A DNA stretch of 64,000 bases from Biomphalaria glabrata (GCF_947242115.1 NC_074717.1:41250701-41314700), one strand, 5' to 3'. Counted from the stretch's first letter, positions 1 to 12,850 are shown. Translations and numbers: made by a program. The notes: a model not told the origin generated them from the letters alone.

Positions 1-143
1 GTTGCAAAGCTTAGGAATATCAAAATTTCAGATATAAACATTAACCTCATGCTCAAAATAGTTTTCCTATTTTGCACTAAGTACGATGTGGGGAGGTTGT
101 TATAAAAATGATAAACATGACTCTGTATTAAATAAATAAATAA

Positions 144-350
144 ATGATAGCGTTTATAAAGCGCTTCTTTCATGCTAATAGCATGATCAGAGCGCTATGG
201 TCCAATTTTATTTGTGGACTAGTGGGGGGATGGGGTATCTGGGAGAAGGGTTTCCGTGCTGCCTTTAGGCGCTCAGTAAACACAACTCTTCTCGAGTCGG
301 GTGTCGAACCTCGAGCCCCCTTTATAGGTAGCCAAGTCAAGCCACGTTCA
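144..350 (-). repeat. S2 SINE family copy
   Basis: Minus-strand copy of a second tRNA-like SINE. It shares the box B-type GGTTCGACACC region, a GTGTTTACTGAGCGCC block and an end GCATGAAAG...GCGCT with copies at 7040, 11385 and 19763. Confidence 0.7.
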
Positions 351-420
351 AGCATCCCATATTATATTGAAAGACCCCATAATAATGAGAACTAGATCTA
401 GCACATGCTTGTTATGGAGT

Positions 421-438
421 GTGTGTGTGTGTGTGTGT
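421..438. repeat. (GT)n microsatellite
   Basis: Nine GT dinucleotides. Confidence 0.8.
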
Positions 439-662
439 TTATATGGCGACGGTGGGAAGAAGTTAGCGATTGGTTGTGAATGATGCAACATAGGTGGCAT
501 TGTCGTCACCTGGTCTTAGTTAGGGGAGACGACTCCAGAACGTGAGACTGAAAGGTTGTGTAATTGTAGTGAATTAGATTTTGTTAAAGACTATTATCAC
601 TAAAGTCTACTACAGTTGTTTTCATTTATATTAACTTGATTTTGTCTATATTATAAATATAA

Positions 663-835
663 TTCTTCCCTAGTGCTATTAGAGCATGGAATGGGTTGCC
701 TGAGCTAGCCCGGAAAACCAGTGACTTGGCAGAATTTAAGTCAATGGTTAATATGCATGACTAAATGCATAACGCGTAGGACGTAATCATCTTCTTTTTT
801 GAAGTAACGTCTGTATTATATAAGATAAGATAAGT
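663..835 (+). mobile_element. LINE 3' end remnant
   Basis: Encodes the C-terminal tail of a LINE ORF2 (FFPSAIRAWNGLPELARKTS...NMHD, then stop), followed by a 3' UTR ending in ATAAGATAAG repeats. Same family as 24085-24480, 37980-38165 and 52395-52580. Confidence 0.75.
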
Positions 836-2423
836 GTTATTTAGTTAGTTCTCAAAAGGAAGTTAGTCACGTTATTTGAATTTGTATTAGTTAAGATATA
901 TTACGCCTACAGCGGTTTATTTGTCTACTAGCAGTTTGGGGCTACAAGTCAACGGCCGGTAACAACAATGCTCTAAGCGCCAAAAGCTTGTCTGACGTTA
1001 AGCTTCATCACTTTGTTCTGTCTCTCAATGGACGATATCTGCAGGGCCGGGTTGTAGTAAGTGGAGGCCTTTGGTTTTTATGAAGCCCCCTACTCTTTCC
1101 CGAAAGCTTTAATAAAAATCCACGTATTGACAGCATTGCATATATCTAAAATATATCTAAAAGCCTGCCATATTTTAAAAAGCAAGAAATAGAGACCATG
1201 TAAATTTAATGTACTTATTTAAATTTTTTTAAAATGTATATTTTTGAGTTTGCTGAGGGTATAATGGCCCTGCCGTATTGTAGCCTATACATTACTAGCA
1301 CGCTACAAGCGGACACTTCTTAAGCTCGACAGTGTTACCAACTTTAAGATTTAAAGTATTGCCCATAAACCTGCATTACTAAGCGATCACATATTCATTA
1401 CGGTGTATTATTTTAAACCCCTATGGTAGGGCCCCTCTCTTGTTGAGACCCTTGAGCAGTAGCCCTAGCCTGCGCTTCATAAATCCGGCCCTGGATGTTT
1501 AAATGTTTATAATAACAATTCAAGAAGTTGTTTAAAACTGTTTTTTTTAATGTAGGTTAAATATTTCTTTAGCTCTCACTTGTATTGGTGTGTTCCGTTA
1601 TAGGCAATCACTATTAAAAGACACATTTTCTCAAGACACAAAATGATATATATAAACGTAAACCTGTCTTCTTGTTCGAAGATAAATGAGGAATGCAGTA
1701 TTTCCTGTGGCTGACATATATATATATATATATAATGGTGGCTTCATTATTATTACGGGATTGTTTTTATTATTATTAGACCTATTTGTTACTATTATCA
1801 AAATAAACCACTACTATTATATCTATGTACAGAATTTTAGTTAACAGAGAAGATTACTTACAGTACACAATGCACCATGTCCACATGTACACGTAACACC
1901 AGATCTGGATCTTTATCTTTATAACGCTATGCCCCGTGTATATTAGATCTTACAGTAGGTTTTTTTTTTCAATTTAGTATGTTCCGGGAAACCACTGAAA
2001 ATGAAAGTACCGGTTTCCGTACATTGTCTGGGCTTAATCCAGTTTGGCTGAATGAAACGTCATGTTTAAATATAGACACGAAATAGGTCACGTTGACTTG
2101 GTAGTGTGACAGAAGACCACATACCGGTTCAATACAGATACGAAACTAAAACTTGAAATAGTGATTTGATGAAACTGATCAGTTATCTTTGACCTTTCGT
2201 CTGTTCAATGGATAAAAGGGGGTTTGAATCAGACATTACATAGATAGTTTACGAAAATGTGACTCTGTTATATAGTGGACAAAGATCTGTTAGTGTTTAT
2301 TTTAAATTATGTAGTAGATCTAATAGTGCCTACATTATGTCTATGTCGTAGATCTAATAGTGAATCAGATATATAGTAGATCCAATAGTGTCTTGTTTAT
2401 TTAGTAGAAATGAGTTGAAGATA
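836..2423. other. AT-rich non-coding stretch
   Basis: No coding, RNA or repeat feature supported apart from the AT run at 1715. Confidence 0.5.
1715..1734. repeat. (AT)n microsatellite
   Basis: Ten AT dinucleotides. Confidence 0.8.
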
Positions 2424-2540
2424 ATTACTTCCCAGTCCAAGACGCCCGCAAGACGAAGGGGGATGGCAGAGCGTGGATTTGAACATGGGGGCACTGATCG
2501 ACAGTCCATCGCGAATACCACACGACAAGGCAGCCAGTGA
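2424..2540 (-). repeat. S3 SINE, degenerate
   Basis: Head and part of the body of the S3 family, more diverged (box B-like region around 2490). Confidence 0.6.
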
Positions 2541-2654
2541 ATCAGTTTTATAATAGATCTAACATTGAATCAGTTATTCTGGAGATATAATAGTGTATCA
2601 GTTATATCTTAGATCTTATAGATCTAACAGTGAATCGTTGGTATGGTCGATATA

Positions 2655-2800
2655 ATAGTGAATGGGTGAAAGTAAAGGCGGTTGGTCGTTAAGATGGCCA
2701 CATGACACCCTCGTTGACCGTGGGTCACAGAAACAGATGAACTTTTTATCATCTGCCCTATAGATCGCAAGGTGTGAAAGGGGAACTTGACTTTTTGTTA
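2655..2800 (+). repeat. S1 SINE, 5'-truncated
   Basis: Only the 3' half of the S1 body is present (AAAGTAAAGGCGGTTGGTCG through the CTATAGATCGCAAGG motif). Confidence 0.75.
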
Positions 2801-2864
2801 TTGAATCTAAATCGTTGCACCCCCCCCCCCACCTGTAATTTCAAGTATTTTAGAAATGTGTTTA

Positions 2865-3044
2865 TTGTAAAATGTTTGACATGTTTCGGATGTTCCTTCA
2901 GAGTTGAAGATAGTTTACTTCATAATTCAAACATCCTGCAGGACGACGGGGGATGGGAGCGGTCAGGGTTTCAACCCTGGACCATTGATAAGTCCAAACG
3001 ACAGTCCAGCGCGCAAACTGCACGACCAGGCAGTCATCCTATCT
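2865..3044 (-). repeat. S3 SINE
   Basis: Minus-strand copy of the SINE at 22661, with tRNA-like head near 3044 and A/T-rich tail near 2865. Confidence 0.75.
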
Positions 3045-3080
3045 TTGAAAACTGAACTCCAGACGACATTTGACTTTCTA

Positions 3081-3460
3081 ATGATATGATATGATATGAT
3101 ATAATATGATATGATATGATATGATTTAATTTGATATGATATGATATGATATGATATGATTTAATTTGATATGATATGATATGATATGATATGATACGAT
3201 ATGATACGATTTGATATGATATAATTTGATATGATATGATATGATATGATACGATATGATACGATATGATATGATATAATTTGATATGATATGATATGAT
3301 ATGATATAATTTGATATGATATGATATGATATAATTTGATATGATATGATACGATATGATATAATTTGATATTATATGATATGATACGATATGATACGAT
3401 ATGATATGATATGATATGATACGATATGATACGATACGATACGATATGATATGATATGAT
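3081..3460. repeat. Pentanucleotide satellite (TGATA)n
   Basis: About 380 bp of 5-bp repeats with interspersed variants (ACGAT, ATAATT, TTAATT). Because five is not a multiple of three, all frames lack stops on the minus strand and give spurious Ile/Ser/Tyr/His-rich open frames. Confidence 0.95.
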
Positions 3461-4814
3461 AAAAAACGAACTAAACAAACTTGCTTCATAAACCTTTGCC
3501 TCCTGTGACATTAAGTCTAAACCATTTTGCATCAGGAAGTCTTCAGGACTTTTTTTTTGCCCTGAGCTCGTTAGGACAATTTCTAGATTCAGACTATCTG
3601 ATGATTCAGCATATGACATGGTTGACCAATGACCCTGTGACCTAGAATTAGGATAGGTCATAGGACCAGTGACTTCTGCTGTACTGGCAAGTTAGTCTAG
3701 TGATATTTTGTAGTCCCAAATTATACTACCCAGGCTATTCATTATAACCTCTAGATATATAACTTACTGAGACGTACAAGTAATAACAATGAGATTTCAG
3801 TTACAACTAATAAAGAGTTTATTAAGGAACAAAAGAAAAAGATCATTAAAAGAAAATGGGTATAAGGGCCAACAAAGTAAAAGAAATCAAAATAGTAGGG
3901 CCGGTTCAGTTCAATATAATCATAGAACTGCCATCACGGAGGCACAATAGTGTCTCAGCTCAAAACAAACAATGGATTACAATAAGATAATACAGGTCCT
4001 AACAGTCAAATGACCGTCATCCATGAGACACACACCTGTCTCTTATCAAGACAAAAGTTTGTCTTTTACATACTATACGACCCAAATCTGGCCTTTATAA
4101 AAAAAAAACACATACAGGAAAGGATAAGAGACTAAGTAGACATAATATTTACATCAACCAACTTATTAACAACAAATAAATAAAGTCTACTTAGCTCGTT
4201 AGTGAAAGATACATTCCCATAAAGTAGCACACTCCTCTTGATTAACACGGTCAGAGCAGAACAACAAAACTATTAAATATAAACATTATGGAGATTAAGT
4301 TCATAATAATGTACAGTGGTCAGCTCAAAGACTCAAGAGGATGTGGCAATTGTACACACAGTTAACAGAGACTTAAATCAATAATAAAGGGGACTAACTC
4401 TAATAAAAAAAAATAAAGGTAGCCACCCTTATTGTCCCTCTTGTCACAGACCCTAAGTTTGAGTACCTCCTTCTTGCTCGGACAGAGAATCTGTTCCAGA
4501 CAAAGTAAAAATGTATAATATCGCATAATTCCTTCTAGGACAAGTCAACAGCATTTGACATACTAGGACTAGACCATGAGGAAGTAGTTTCACTAGATAT
4601 ATTGTAACTATTTTTGGGCTGAAATTCTCTGCTAAGTATTCTTATCGTTTCCTCTGAATACTTGAGAGCCCTTCGGGACTTTGAACCCTAAACTTAGGCA
4701 CGTCACACGCTATTAAGCTCAGACTAACAATTTTCTTTAAAAGCTTCAAAACAACTAGTGTGACTCACCTGTTGAAATTGACATTGATTAGATTTTAATT
4801 ACTTTTTTTTTATA
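3461..4814. other. AT-rich non-coding stretch
   Basis: No gene recognised. All open frames are short and unlike known proteins. Confidence 0.5.
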
Positions 4815-5045
4815 CACCTTTCAGGCCTTGCTGGGGAGGATGATGTAAAAGCTCATTACTTTATCTGGCCGATGGCCAACAAGGGTTCCGTGTGGCCAGC
4901 ACAACGATCGACTGCCTGTACTTTCTCAAAGTATTTTAGGCCGCCAGTAGAGTTGGATGCAGTCCTAGAGATTCCGAAGTTTTAAATCTCAAGTCTTAGG
5001 ACTCAATACCGCACGGCTCGGAAGCCAAGCTTTTGACCACACAGA
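4815..5045 (-). repeat. S1 SINE, old and degenerate
   Basis: Recognisable by the body (TGTGGCCAGCACAACGA near 4890) and head remnant near 5020; heavily diverged from the copy at 5138, next to which it lies in the same orientation. Confidence 0.7.
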
Positions 5046-5137
5046 CATCAGGTCCCTTTTCAATCTTACTTGATGCACATTTTTCTTAGAAATATGAAGT
5101 GTTTACATACAGTTTTACCTTTCTAGATCCTTGCTTA

Positions 5138-5412
5138 GAAGTAAGTAAAGTTCCCCTTTCAGACCTTGAGGTCTATAGGGCAGATGATGTAAAGGTCATC
5201 TGATTCTGTGGCCTATGGTTAACGAGAGTGTCATGTGGCCAGCACAACGACCAAACGCCTTTACTTTTCCCCAACTAATGTCAGGTACCAATTAGAGCTG
5301 GGTAGACTCAAGGATCCCGAAATAAAAATCCCAGTCTTCACCAGGATTCGAACCCGGGACCCCCCAGTTCGGAAACCAAGCGCTTTACCGCTTAGCCACA
5401 GCACCCCCAGGC
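5138..5412 (-). repeat. S1 SINE
   Basis: 275 bp, minus orientation. Head with box B around 5343, 9-bp target duplication CCTTGCTTA at 5129-5137 and 5413-5421. Confidence 0.88.
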
Positions 5413-5873
5413 CCTTGCTTACATACACCCTACCCCGCCTTTTGGGACATTGGGTGGCACGTAGTCTTCATAAAAATCGGTTCCAGCCTCTTCCCAAGTG
5501 CTTCCCACTGACCTTAGATCCTCCGTGAAGATGTGGTGTATTTTTACATTTCTGTTTAGTCAAAGCATACACGTTTTAATCAGCCTCACTACTGGCGTGA
5601 GAGAGGTGCGGATTATGTTTTTTTTTTTCAAACCTACATTAAAAAAATAGACATTTGCTTGATTAAAGGAAAAGCTTTTGAAATTTTAATGATAATAATA
5701 ATAAAAGCTTTTAAAGAATTTTTTTTTTGGGGATGAACCGGTGATCGGAAATTAAGGTGACGCTTTTATTATTAGCCAACCCGCACAAGTTGATACAAAC
5801 CCAAGCTACGCCTTTGCACATTTTATATATTGGCCTCCTTCAGTCGTAAAACGACTATGGTTCATCTCAGAGC

Positions 5874-6165
5874 TCACTTCCTCGTGTGGCTGTGGAGCCC
5901 TATTTTGGAGAGACACTCCCGTCCACAAATAGCGCAGGTTAAGGTGGCTTTTGCTTCAGTGGTATAGGAGCTGGCCGTTTTTCGGATTGTACGTTTTTCT
6001 TCCTGAGCTGAGACCCATGTACTTTCGCTGTCCATAGCTTTCTTGGTCACTGTCTCTCTCCAGCTGGTGCGGTCTAGAGCTATGTCTTCCCAATGGTCAG
6101 TATTGATGTTCACTGATTTGAGGTCACGTTTTATTACATCTATGTAACGGAGGTGGGGGCAACCA
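5874..6165 (-). mobile_element. LINE ORF2 C-terminal remnant with zinc finger
   Basis: Minus-strand translation has LRYIDVIKRDLKSV, then HWEDIALDRTSWRETV and a C2H2-like end CAICGRECLSKIGLHSHTRK. This is the typical C-terminus of a LINE ORF2 that ends in a C2H2 finger. No RT remains. Confidence 0.75.
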
Positions 6166-7039
6166 GTTTTTCAATTCAACTACGCCTACGTTTTGTGATT
6201 TGGACGAACGCCAAGAGCGTGGGTGGTGGAAAATTGTATGTTTAGAAACGATACCTTTTATGGATAACACACAATCTGTATAACATAGCAAAGTAAAAGT
6301 GAAACCGCAACACTGCTTACGTAAACATCGGTTCACCTTCACCATTCGGCGCATAGGGCAGGAAGCTTTTAGCACTGAGATCTGTAATCAAACTGCTGAG
6401 ACTATACTTTAAATAAGTGCTTACATTTACAAAGAAAAACGTTTAGAGATCCTGCCTCGCTGATTGATCCAGCATTTTCGGCAGTAGCCTGCGTATATAA
6501 AAGATATGTCACACTAAAAAGTTAACTTTTTTTTTTTGTTCCATATGAAAAATTTATATTATGTAATCAATTATTACGCTTATCACGTCAAGCTTAATAA
6601 TATAAAGCTTATCTTAATTCATTACAAATAATTCCAGGCCTAAAAACACTAATACAAAAAAAAAACTTTAAAGGATTACGCTTTATCGATTGGTATGACA
6701 TAAAACTGGCCTAGAAATGTTCTTCATCACTGAGTAGTGATTAAACAGTTTATGCCAAAGGAGCTAGTTCGATTCAACAATTTGGTTCTTTTTCTAGTTT
6801 TAGTACGTTCGCATGCCATCTAATTGTATGTAAATTTCTCTATATGAACATAAAATTACTTGCTATGCATTTTGGTTTTGGTTGTGAACTAGATAACTGT
6901 ACACAGGAATGTATTTAGTTCGTGGAAAATTGGGTTTCAAATTCTTGATTTACCTGGCAAGATAGTTCATGACCCACTTTCTCGTTATCTGTGACAACTT
7001 CCTCTGCATTTTAATGAACAGAGACCTTTGCATGAAGCA
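6166..7039. other. AT-rich non-coding stretch
   Basis: Nothing supported. A short minus-strand open frame at 6124-6375 overlaps the LINE remnant and is not a gene. Confidence 0.45.
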
Positions 7040-7276
7040 GTGGGCTGGGCAAGGCATTGGGGAAGTGTGGTCTAGAGGCCAAGTGCGCTTGAACTTGGCT
7101 TGGCTACCTAGATGGGGGCTCGAGGTTCGACACCCGACTCGTGCAGAGTTGTGTTTACTGAGCGCCTAAAGGCAGCACGGAATACCAACTCATAGATACC
7201 CCTTCCACAAATGAGATCAGACCAGACCAGAGCGCTCTGAGCATGCTATAAGCATGAAAGTAGCGCTATATAAAAG
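7040..7276 (+). repeat. S2 SINE family copy
   Basis: Most complete plus-strand copy. Exact pol III box B consensus GGTTCGACACC near 7122, then the S2 body; the 3' end runs into a TA microsatellite. Confidence 0.75.

Positions 7277-7312
<36 letters not shown>
7277..7312. repeat. (TA)n microsatellite at the S2 SINE end
   Basis: About 18 TA dinucleotides directly after the SINE 3' end, probably expanded from its tail. Confidence 0.8.
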
Positions 7313-8099
7313 GTGAGGGAAAAGCTATAAATAGCAATCTTTTGGTGTCTCCTGTGCACGAGATTATAGAAGTGTAATGACGTTTTAAAGCGCTAAATAG
7401 TTTCAAGATGAAGTAATCATTAAACTTTCTATGACATAACAACGGATGTAGGAACATATGGTAATAAAGGTACTAAAGGTAATAGAGTTTTGATTCGAAT
7501 ATCAGTTTCCACGCATTGAGCTATTGTGAAAACTAGAGCTCAATCCTCTTGCATTTAGTTGGCGCCAGTGACCTTCAATGTATCGTCCTTGACATTGTTT
7601 TAGTTTATCGTAAACATCTCCACTATTTTGCAAGTCCCCCAGTGACTCAAAAATGGTGGGTAAAATAAAATATGAACTAAATGCCATTAAATAAAAAAAA
7701 ATTAAGAAATATAAATTTCCTTTTATCCTCACTGAACATCTAAAATAGTATCTAAAATAGTATCTAAATAGTATCTAAATCTGATTTCTTTAGGTTTTTT
7801 TATATACATAAATAAATACAACTTCCATTACGGACAATGCTCCTGAATCAGCGTATTCTGCTATGTTTCTGAGTAGCTGCCTAACATTGTTTATAAAATT
7901 GGGTCTATTTAAGGCTCAAGTTTTCTATTTCTACACTTTATTCGTATGGATGGAAGTCACTGCAGTTATCCACTTGATGGATGGGGTGTAAATCTTGACA
8001 GGTCGGTAATTTTTCATCATTTGGAATACTTTTTAACTAGCTTTTAAACAATAGAGAAAACATTTGTACAAAGCTTATATTCGCTTATAATCGCTCACT
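7313..8099. other. AT-rich non-coding stretch
   Basis: Contains a small triplication of ATCTAAATAGT-like units near 7740; otherwise nothing seen. Confidence 0.45.
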
Positions 8100-8480
8100 C
8101 TGATAGAATTTTTTGTTACACGTGATTTCTCCTACTCCCATTTTCGGATCAAGTGGAAATTCTGCACAATAATTTCTTGGACCTGACAAAACAAGAATCC
8201 ATTTAAAAATTAACCAATTAGTTAATTAGCTTTTGGTAATTATTTTTTTGTTTGTTGTTTAGTATCCAACAAGGGGAAGAAATTGTACTTGACAGATGTG
8301 GCTGTATAAGTTGAATTTGTCCCCTTTATACTTTTGTGCAGAGAACTGGGTCGTCCATTAAAAGTTTGAAATTAACAATAGACAGCTACGCAAACGTTTT
8401 ATAAGCAAATTCGCTGGTACAGTGGCTAGTGCATTAGATTGAGGTAGCTTGAGCCCTCGAGTTTAAGTCGTACACCTTTT
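8100..8480 (-). repeat. R5 interspersed repeat, inverted
   Basis: Reverse-complement copy of the R5 family (AATTTCTGCACAATAATTTC-like block at 8157 and the AGTATCCAACAAGG block at 8262). Confidence 0.5.
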
Positions 8481-9239
8481 TTTTATAATACATTTCAAAA
8501 GCTATCACGCCAACCTTCTGTCAGATAGCCCTTTCTCTCGCCTTTTCCCAACTGGTCCAGACAAATAATAGGGTCATAGCGCATTGAGTTAGCGAAAAGC
8601 ATGACGTTGCGCTAAACAAAAACTATGAGTAACAAGCAAATTATAAAAAATCAATTTTTTTGAAAGCTTAACTTAGGGAAAGAACACCGCACTCTCAGTA
8701 ATGTAGAATCTATTTCCAATATTCGATATCAAACTAGTTTGTTAATAGTAAACCTGTTATGCTCTATCTAGACAGATTCCCTTGATCATTTTGGAATTTG
8801 CGAACTTAAAAACTATATCTCTCAGTAATGTAGAAGTTATTTCCCTTATTCGATAAGCTCGTTCGTAGTAAATCTGTCATGAAGACAGATTACTGGAGCA
8901 GTCTGGAATTCGGGTCACCGGATTTAACTTCTGAATGCACTACGGCTTACTCACTCACTATAACTAGTTTCTGGTTGTACTTAATGTGAAGTATATAACT
9001 GCTTACTCTCGTGCATAATATTCCAGAACCGTGGAACTAGATTACTAGTTGTTTTTTTCTTGTGACTGCTGTCAATTACAGTCAATCAGCATCGACTTTT
9101 TCTAACATTACATAATTTTCAAACAAAAAAAAAGCATGTTTACAGATGAATGTGGCTCCAAATAATGTGAAAGTTTATCAGCAAAGTTTTAAAGTGTGGA
9201 TATACAGCTTCTGGCACCCATGAGCTCCCGCTAAGAAAC
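8481..9239. other. Non-coding stretch with a diverged internal duplication
   Basis: The block CTCAGTAATGTAGAA...TATTTCC occurs at 8694 and 8821 with similar following bases, an old ~125-bp tandem duplication. No gene. Confidence 0.5.
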
Positions 9240-9995
9240 TGACTAGAACTTTTCTTTCAGGTCATAATTTGCTAGGAGATATGTCCTCTGGAGCTGAGTC
9301 AGCTTCTGCATTAAATGGTGAGCTGGGGGTATTGAAAGCTGGTTACGTGCTTCTGAGGTCTTGTAATTTGCCTTCAAATTCCACAATCAAGGAATCCAGA
9401 TAAGTCTTTGCAACCATTTCACTAGAAATTGTAATGCTTTTGATGATAAACATGAAGTCTGTCTTCAACTCTTCATTAGAAATATTAGTAACAAAGTCAC
9501 AGTCAAGAAACCTGACAATTTTTTTCTTAGAGAGATTCCATATTCTTCGAATGCTAAGCCAATAAATACTATTATGTTACCGAACATAGGAATATTTTGT
9601 TTCCAAATTCAGTCAAAGCACAGACACCATCAGTTGTTACCCTTGTCAACTTGTACAACGTATCAAGCCTACCCAACAATTTCAATGCAGTTGTGGCCTG
9701 GGCTTGTGTACTTGAGTGAATGTATTGAAATTTTGCCATTTAAAATAATCTTTGTTTACTTTGAACTTTTTAGAATGACGTGTAGAGACAATGTTTCTTT
9801 AGCCTCTTCATTATAAGTGATAAGAATCAAAATTTTCAATAATTTTTATAGATATTTACAATTATTTATTTTTAATATATTTGAATTTTTATATATGTAA
9901 TGTGTGGGAACACCTGATGTTTTAGGTGTCCTCGGGACGCATAAAACTCTTCGGTGGGCCGTATGTGGCCCGCGGTCGTAATTTGCCCACCCCTG
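9240..9995 (-). mobile_element. Possible hAT-type fragment
   Basis: The right end, read on the minus strand, is CAGGGGTGGGCAAATTACG followed by the GGCCC-rich block typical of some hAT termini. A short open stretch on the minus strand (FLDCDFVTNISNEELKTDF...) is protein-like but not assignable. The opposite end was not found. Confidence 0.4.
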
Positions 9996-10435
9996 CTCTA
10001 CAACATACCCACTGAATAGGGCTAGTTACATCTAGTCTGATAAGCAATATTACGATAGTGTTGACCGATTAAAAGGCTAATTGGTAGGGGTGTTCAACAT
10101 TGGCTATGGGATTATCTCTGGTTAAAGTTTGTCAGTAATCAATAGGCTACTTTTGTTTGCTGTGCAAAGTGTTGGGAGACCGATGTTTCAAAGGGACATC
10201 ACTTTTTTTTGAAGTTATTTAAAAAGTAATCGCCTTCGGTTTGCGTTTGTTCTTTGTTTAATGATTTAAAAACTAACACAATGAATAGTCTTTGATCAAT
10301 ACAAGAAAATTAAATATTCATTTCATGCATTACCTGTTTTATGAATAGACATTTTTACTAGACATTCTCCTTAATACCTTGTACCTGGCTTCAAGGCAGT
10401 ATACATATAAGAAAAAACAGCAATGTTATGATACA

Positions 10436-11060
10436 CCACTGGCGGATTCAAGGGGTAGGGGGATTAGGGGTGATCGCCCCCCCTCCCGCGGACGAAATTT
10501 AGTAGAGAAATCACACAATTTATATACGAATTACGTACTTTTGTTAATAAAATATACTAATTACTAATATTTTAACCTATTTTCGGATTATATCGCTGCC
10601 TCCCTCTATTATGTTGGCCGTTTTGGTGGGTAGGGATGGGACGTTGGCAGCAATTCCACCCCCCACCCCCCCGACCCTTAACTTTCGAGTGGGGGTGGGG
10701 GAACGATCCAATTTTTTTCAGACATAACAGGTTGTTAACATAATTATTTACATATCTATATGATAAAAACTACTTATTCATATTTTTAACTTGAACCGAT
10801 CTTGAACCCCTTCTGGTATGTTGACCGATTTAGTGGGGTGGGGTAGGGTGATAGCGGTCCAATTCTTTTGAAGAAATCAATGGTTGTTAACATAATTAGT
10901 TACTTATCTATTTGATAAAAGCTACTTATTGATATATATCTGAACTTATCTTTATAGTATGTCGTTCCCCTTCTTGCACGCTTCTGTGGATGTGGGGAGG
11001 AGGGGCGATTAAAGATACTGCCCTCCCCACTCTAGACTTTTGAGTTGGTGGGGGGGGGCG
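10436..11060. repeat. Imperfect long tandem repeat with G/C-run segments
   Basis: Three diverged ~200-bp units, each with a run of G or C followed by a GGTTGTTAACATAATTA / ATTTGATAAAAGCTACTTAT block (near 10725, 10870 and, weaker, 10500). Begins with CCACTGGCGGATTCAAGGGG. Confidence 0.5.
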
Positions 11061-11120
11061 GTCCAATTCTTAAGCAGAAATCATGAAAGTAGCGCTATGT
11101 AAAAGCTATAATTTATTTAA

Positions 11121-11372
11121 ATTTAAGTGTCTGGTAACCGGGTTCGAAAACCTGGTGAAGACTGGGATATTTAACTTCGAGATTCTTGGGCACCTCTAAG
11201 TCCCACCCAGCTCTATTGGGTACCTGACATTGGTTGGGGAAAAGTAAAGGCGGTGGGACGTTGTGCTGGTTACATGACACCCTCGTTTACCATAGGCCAC
11301 ATAAATAAATACACTTTACATCATCTGTCCTATAGATCACAAGGTTTGAATGGAAAAATTTACTTTAACTTT
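11121..11372 (+). repeat. S1 SINE
   Basis: Head with GGGTTCGAAAACC near 11140, complete body and tail; followed directly by an S2 SINE piece in the opposite orientation. Confidence 0.8.
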
Positions 11373-11384
11373 CTTTGTTTATAG

Positions 11385-11545
11385 CATGCACAGAGTTTGG
11401 GCCAATCTCATTTGTGGATAAGTGGGGTGAAGAGGGGTATCTGGGAGAAGGTTGGCAATGCTGCCTTTAAGCGCTCAGTAAACACAACTCTGATTGAGTC
11501 GGGTGTCGAGCCCCGAGCCCCCTTCATATGTATCCAAGTTCAGAC
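11385..11545 (-). repeat. S2 SINE family copy, partial
   Basis: Same S2 body in minus orientation (GAGTCGGGTGTCGAGCC near 11497). Confidence 0.68.
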
Positions 11546-11739
11546 GTACTTAGCCTATCAACCATGCTCCTCCACTTACACGCCCAGGGGAATACAAAAA
11601 GGAGGACAAACCCTTACAAAAAAGAGGACCAAAAAAAAATGCCAAACAAGATTGTATCCCATACAGTAGTTAAATTAGTGAATTATTTCATCCCGCTCAC
11701 ATACATCTTTGCAATCTTTCAAGAGTAGGTTCCTACACA

Positions 11740-12035
11740 ATGCTTTTGAGCCTCACCGTGGTGCTCGGGTGGAAACGGTCATTAAAGGAGACGATAGGTC
11801 GGGCGGGGATGGAAGAAAGCCAAAACAAACATGTCACTATCCACAGACTGTTCCTCATAAGACCATTTTTATGGCGGACACGTAATACAGAGAAGGAATA
11901 TGGGGGAGTTTCCCCCTGATAAACTCGGCCTTTGGCCTCGCTTTGGAATTTGAGTGATCTTTCTCAGACAAAAGTTTGTTCAGACAGGCAGATGGAGGCA
12001 AACTTCTTTTGGTACTAGAGTTCCAAGAGTCTTAG
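11740..12035 (+). repeat. R6 interspersed repeat
   Basis: Shares GGTGGAAACG...AGACGAT near 11768 and the AGAGTTCCAAGAG end near 12019 with 38440-38870 and 52856-53280. Weak similarity in between. Confidence 0.45.
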
Positions 12036-12629
12036 ACTTAATCAATTCTTATGTCGTCGTTTCGACATTTTAAAAGTTAATTATACCTTAGTTTAGCTCT
12101 GACTTTTGCTTTCAATACAATGGGATGAAGACATTCGTTTATCAACTATTCTTTTTTACCAGTTAAAATTCTGATCTGAATAGAAGATTTTATGTATTCT
12201 GATCAGCAGCACTTTGCACGAATGCACCAACAGACTGCTCAATACGAACAAGTCCATACGATTAGCGTTACGGCATGCGCGGAAAGTCAAACAAAATAAA
12301 GAAATGGAAGGCAGTTGAACGGTTAAAAATGTCAACAGTATCGTAGCTCACCTTCAAAAACTCGAGAAGTGTCAACAAATAGCGTGTTTAAGATTGTGGA
12401 CATGCAAGAATTGAACACCACGTTTAAAAAACACCGTGTTTAACTATGGCAATGTGTCGATAGCGTAATCGCGTTTTTTTTTTCTTTCTTTTAAATCACT
12501 CTCTATAGCTAGACCTGGCCACCGCCATGGTTTAAGTCAATAGTAGGGGCTGTGAAGTCACGAGCCAGACAAGCCAAATGAAAAAAAAGATTTATATAAG
12601 GGAAAAGAACTGCAGATTTATGGCCACAT
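12036..12629. other. Non-coding stretch
   Basis: No feature supported. Confidence 0.4.
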
Positions 12630-12850
12630 CTCTCAATACTGTAAGATCTTTTTCCCTTTTCTATTTTAAATACAATTAATTCATTATTTAAATTACATTA
12701 ATTAATTACAAAATATTTATTTATTTATTTGATTGATTTATGTTTAGCTAGGGACAGTGAATAACTGTGCAAAGAATGATAAGTTGGAAAATAATGTGTA
12801 CCAGACAGACAAACAGACAGACGGAGTGTTGATATAAACTTTGTAAAAAT
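12630..12850 (+). repeat. R5 interspersed repeat, diverged
   Basis: AATTAATTA-rich block, then ACTGTGCAAAGAATGATAAG and ACAGACAGACGGAGTG, matching the R5 3' half. Confidence 0.5.

Noticed and set aside
3034-3661. Two long minus-strand open frames (151 and 166 codons) rich in Ile/Ser/Tyr/His
   Set aside because: They are read-throughs of the 5-bp satellite; no domain, no start context, pure repeat translation.
5235-5528. 97-codon open frame
   Set aside because: Lies over the antisense of an S1 SINE; no protein similarity recognised.
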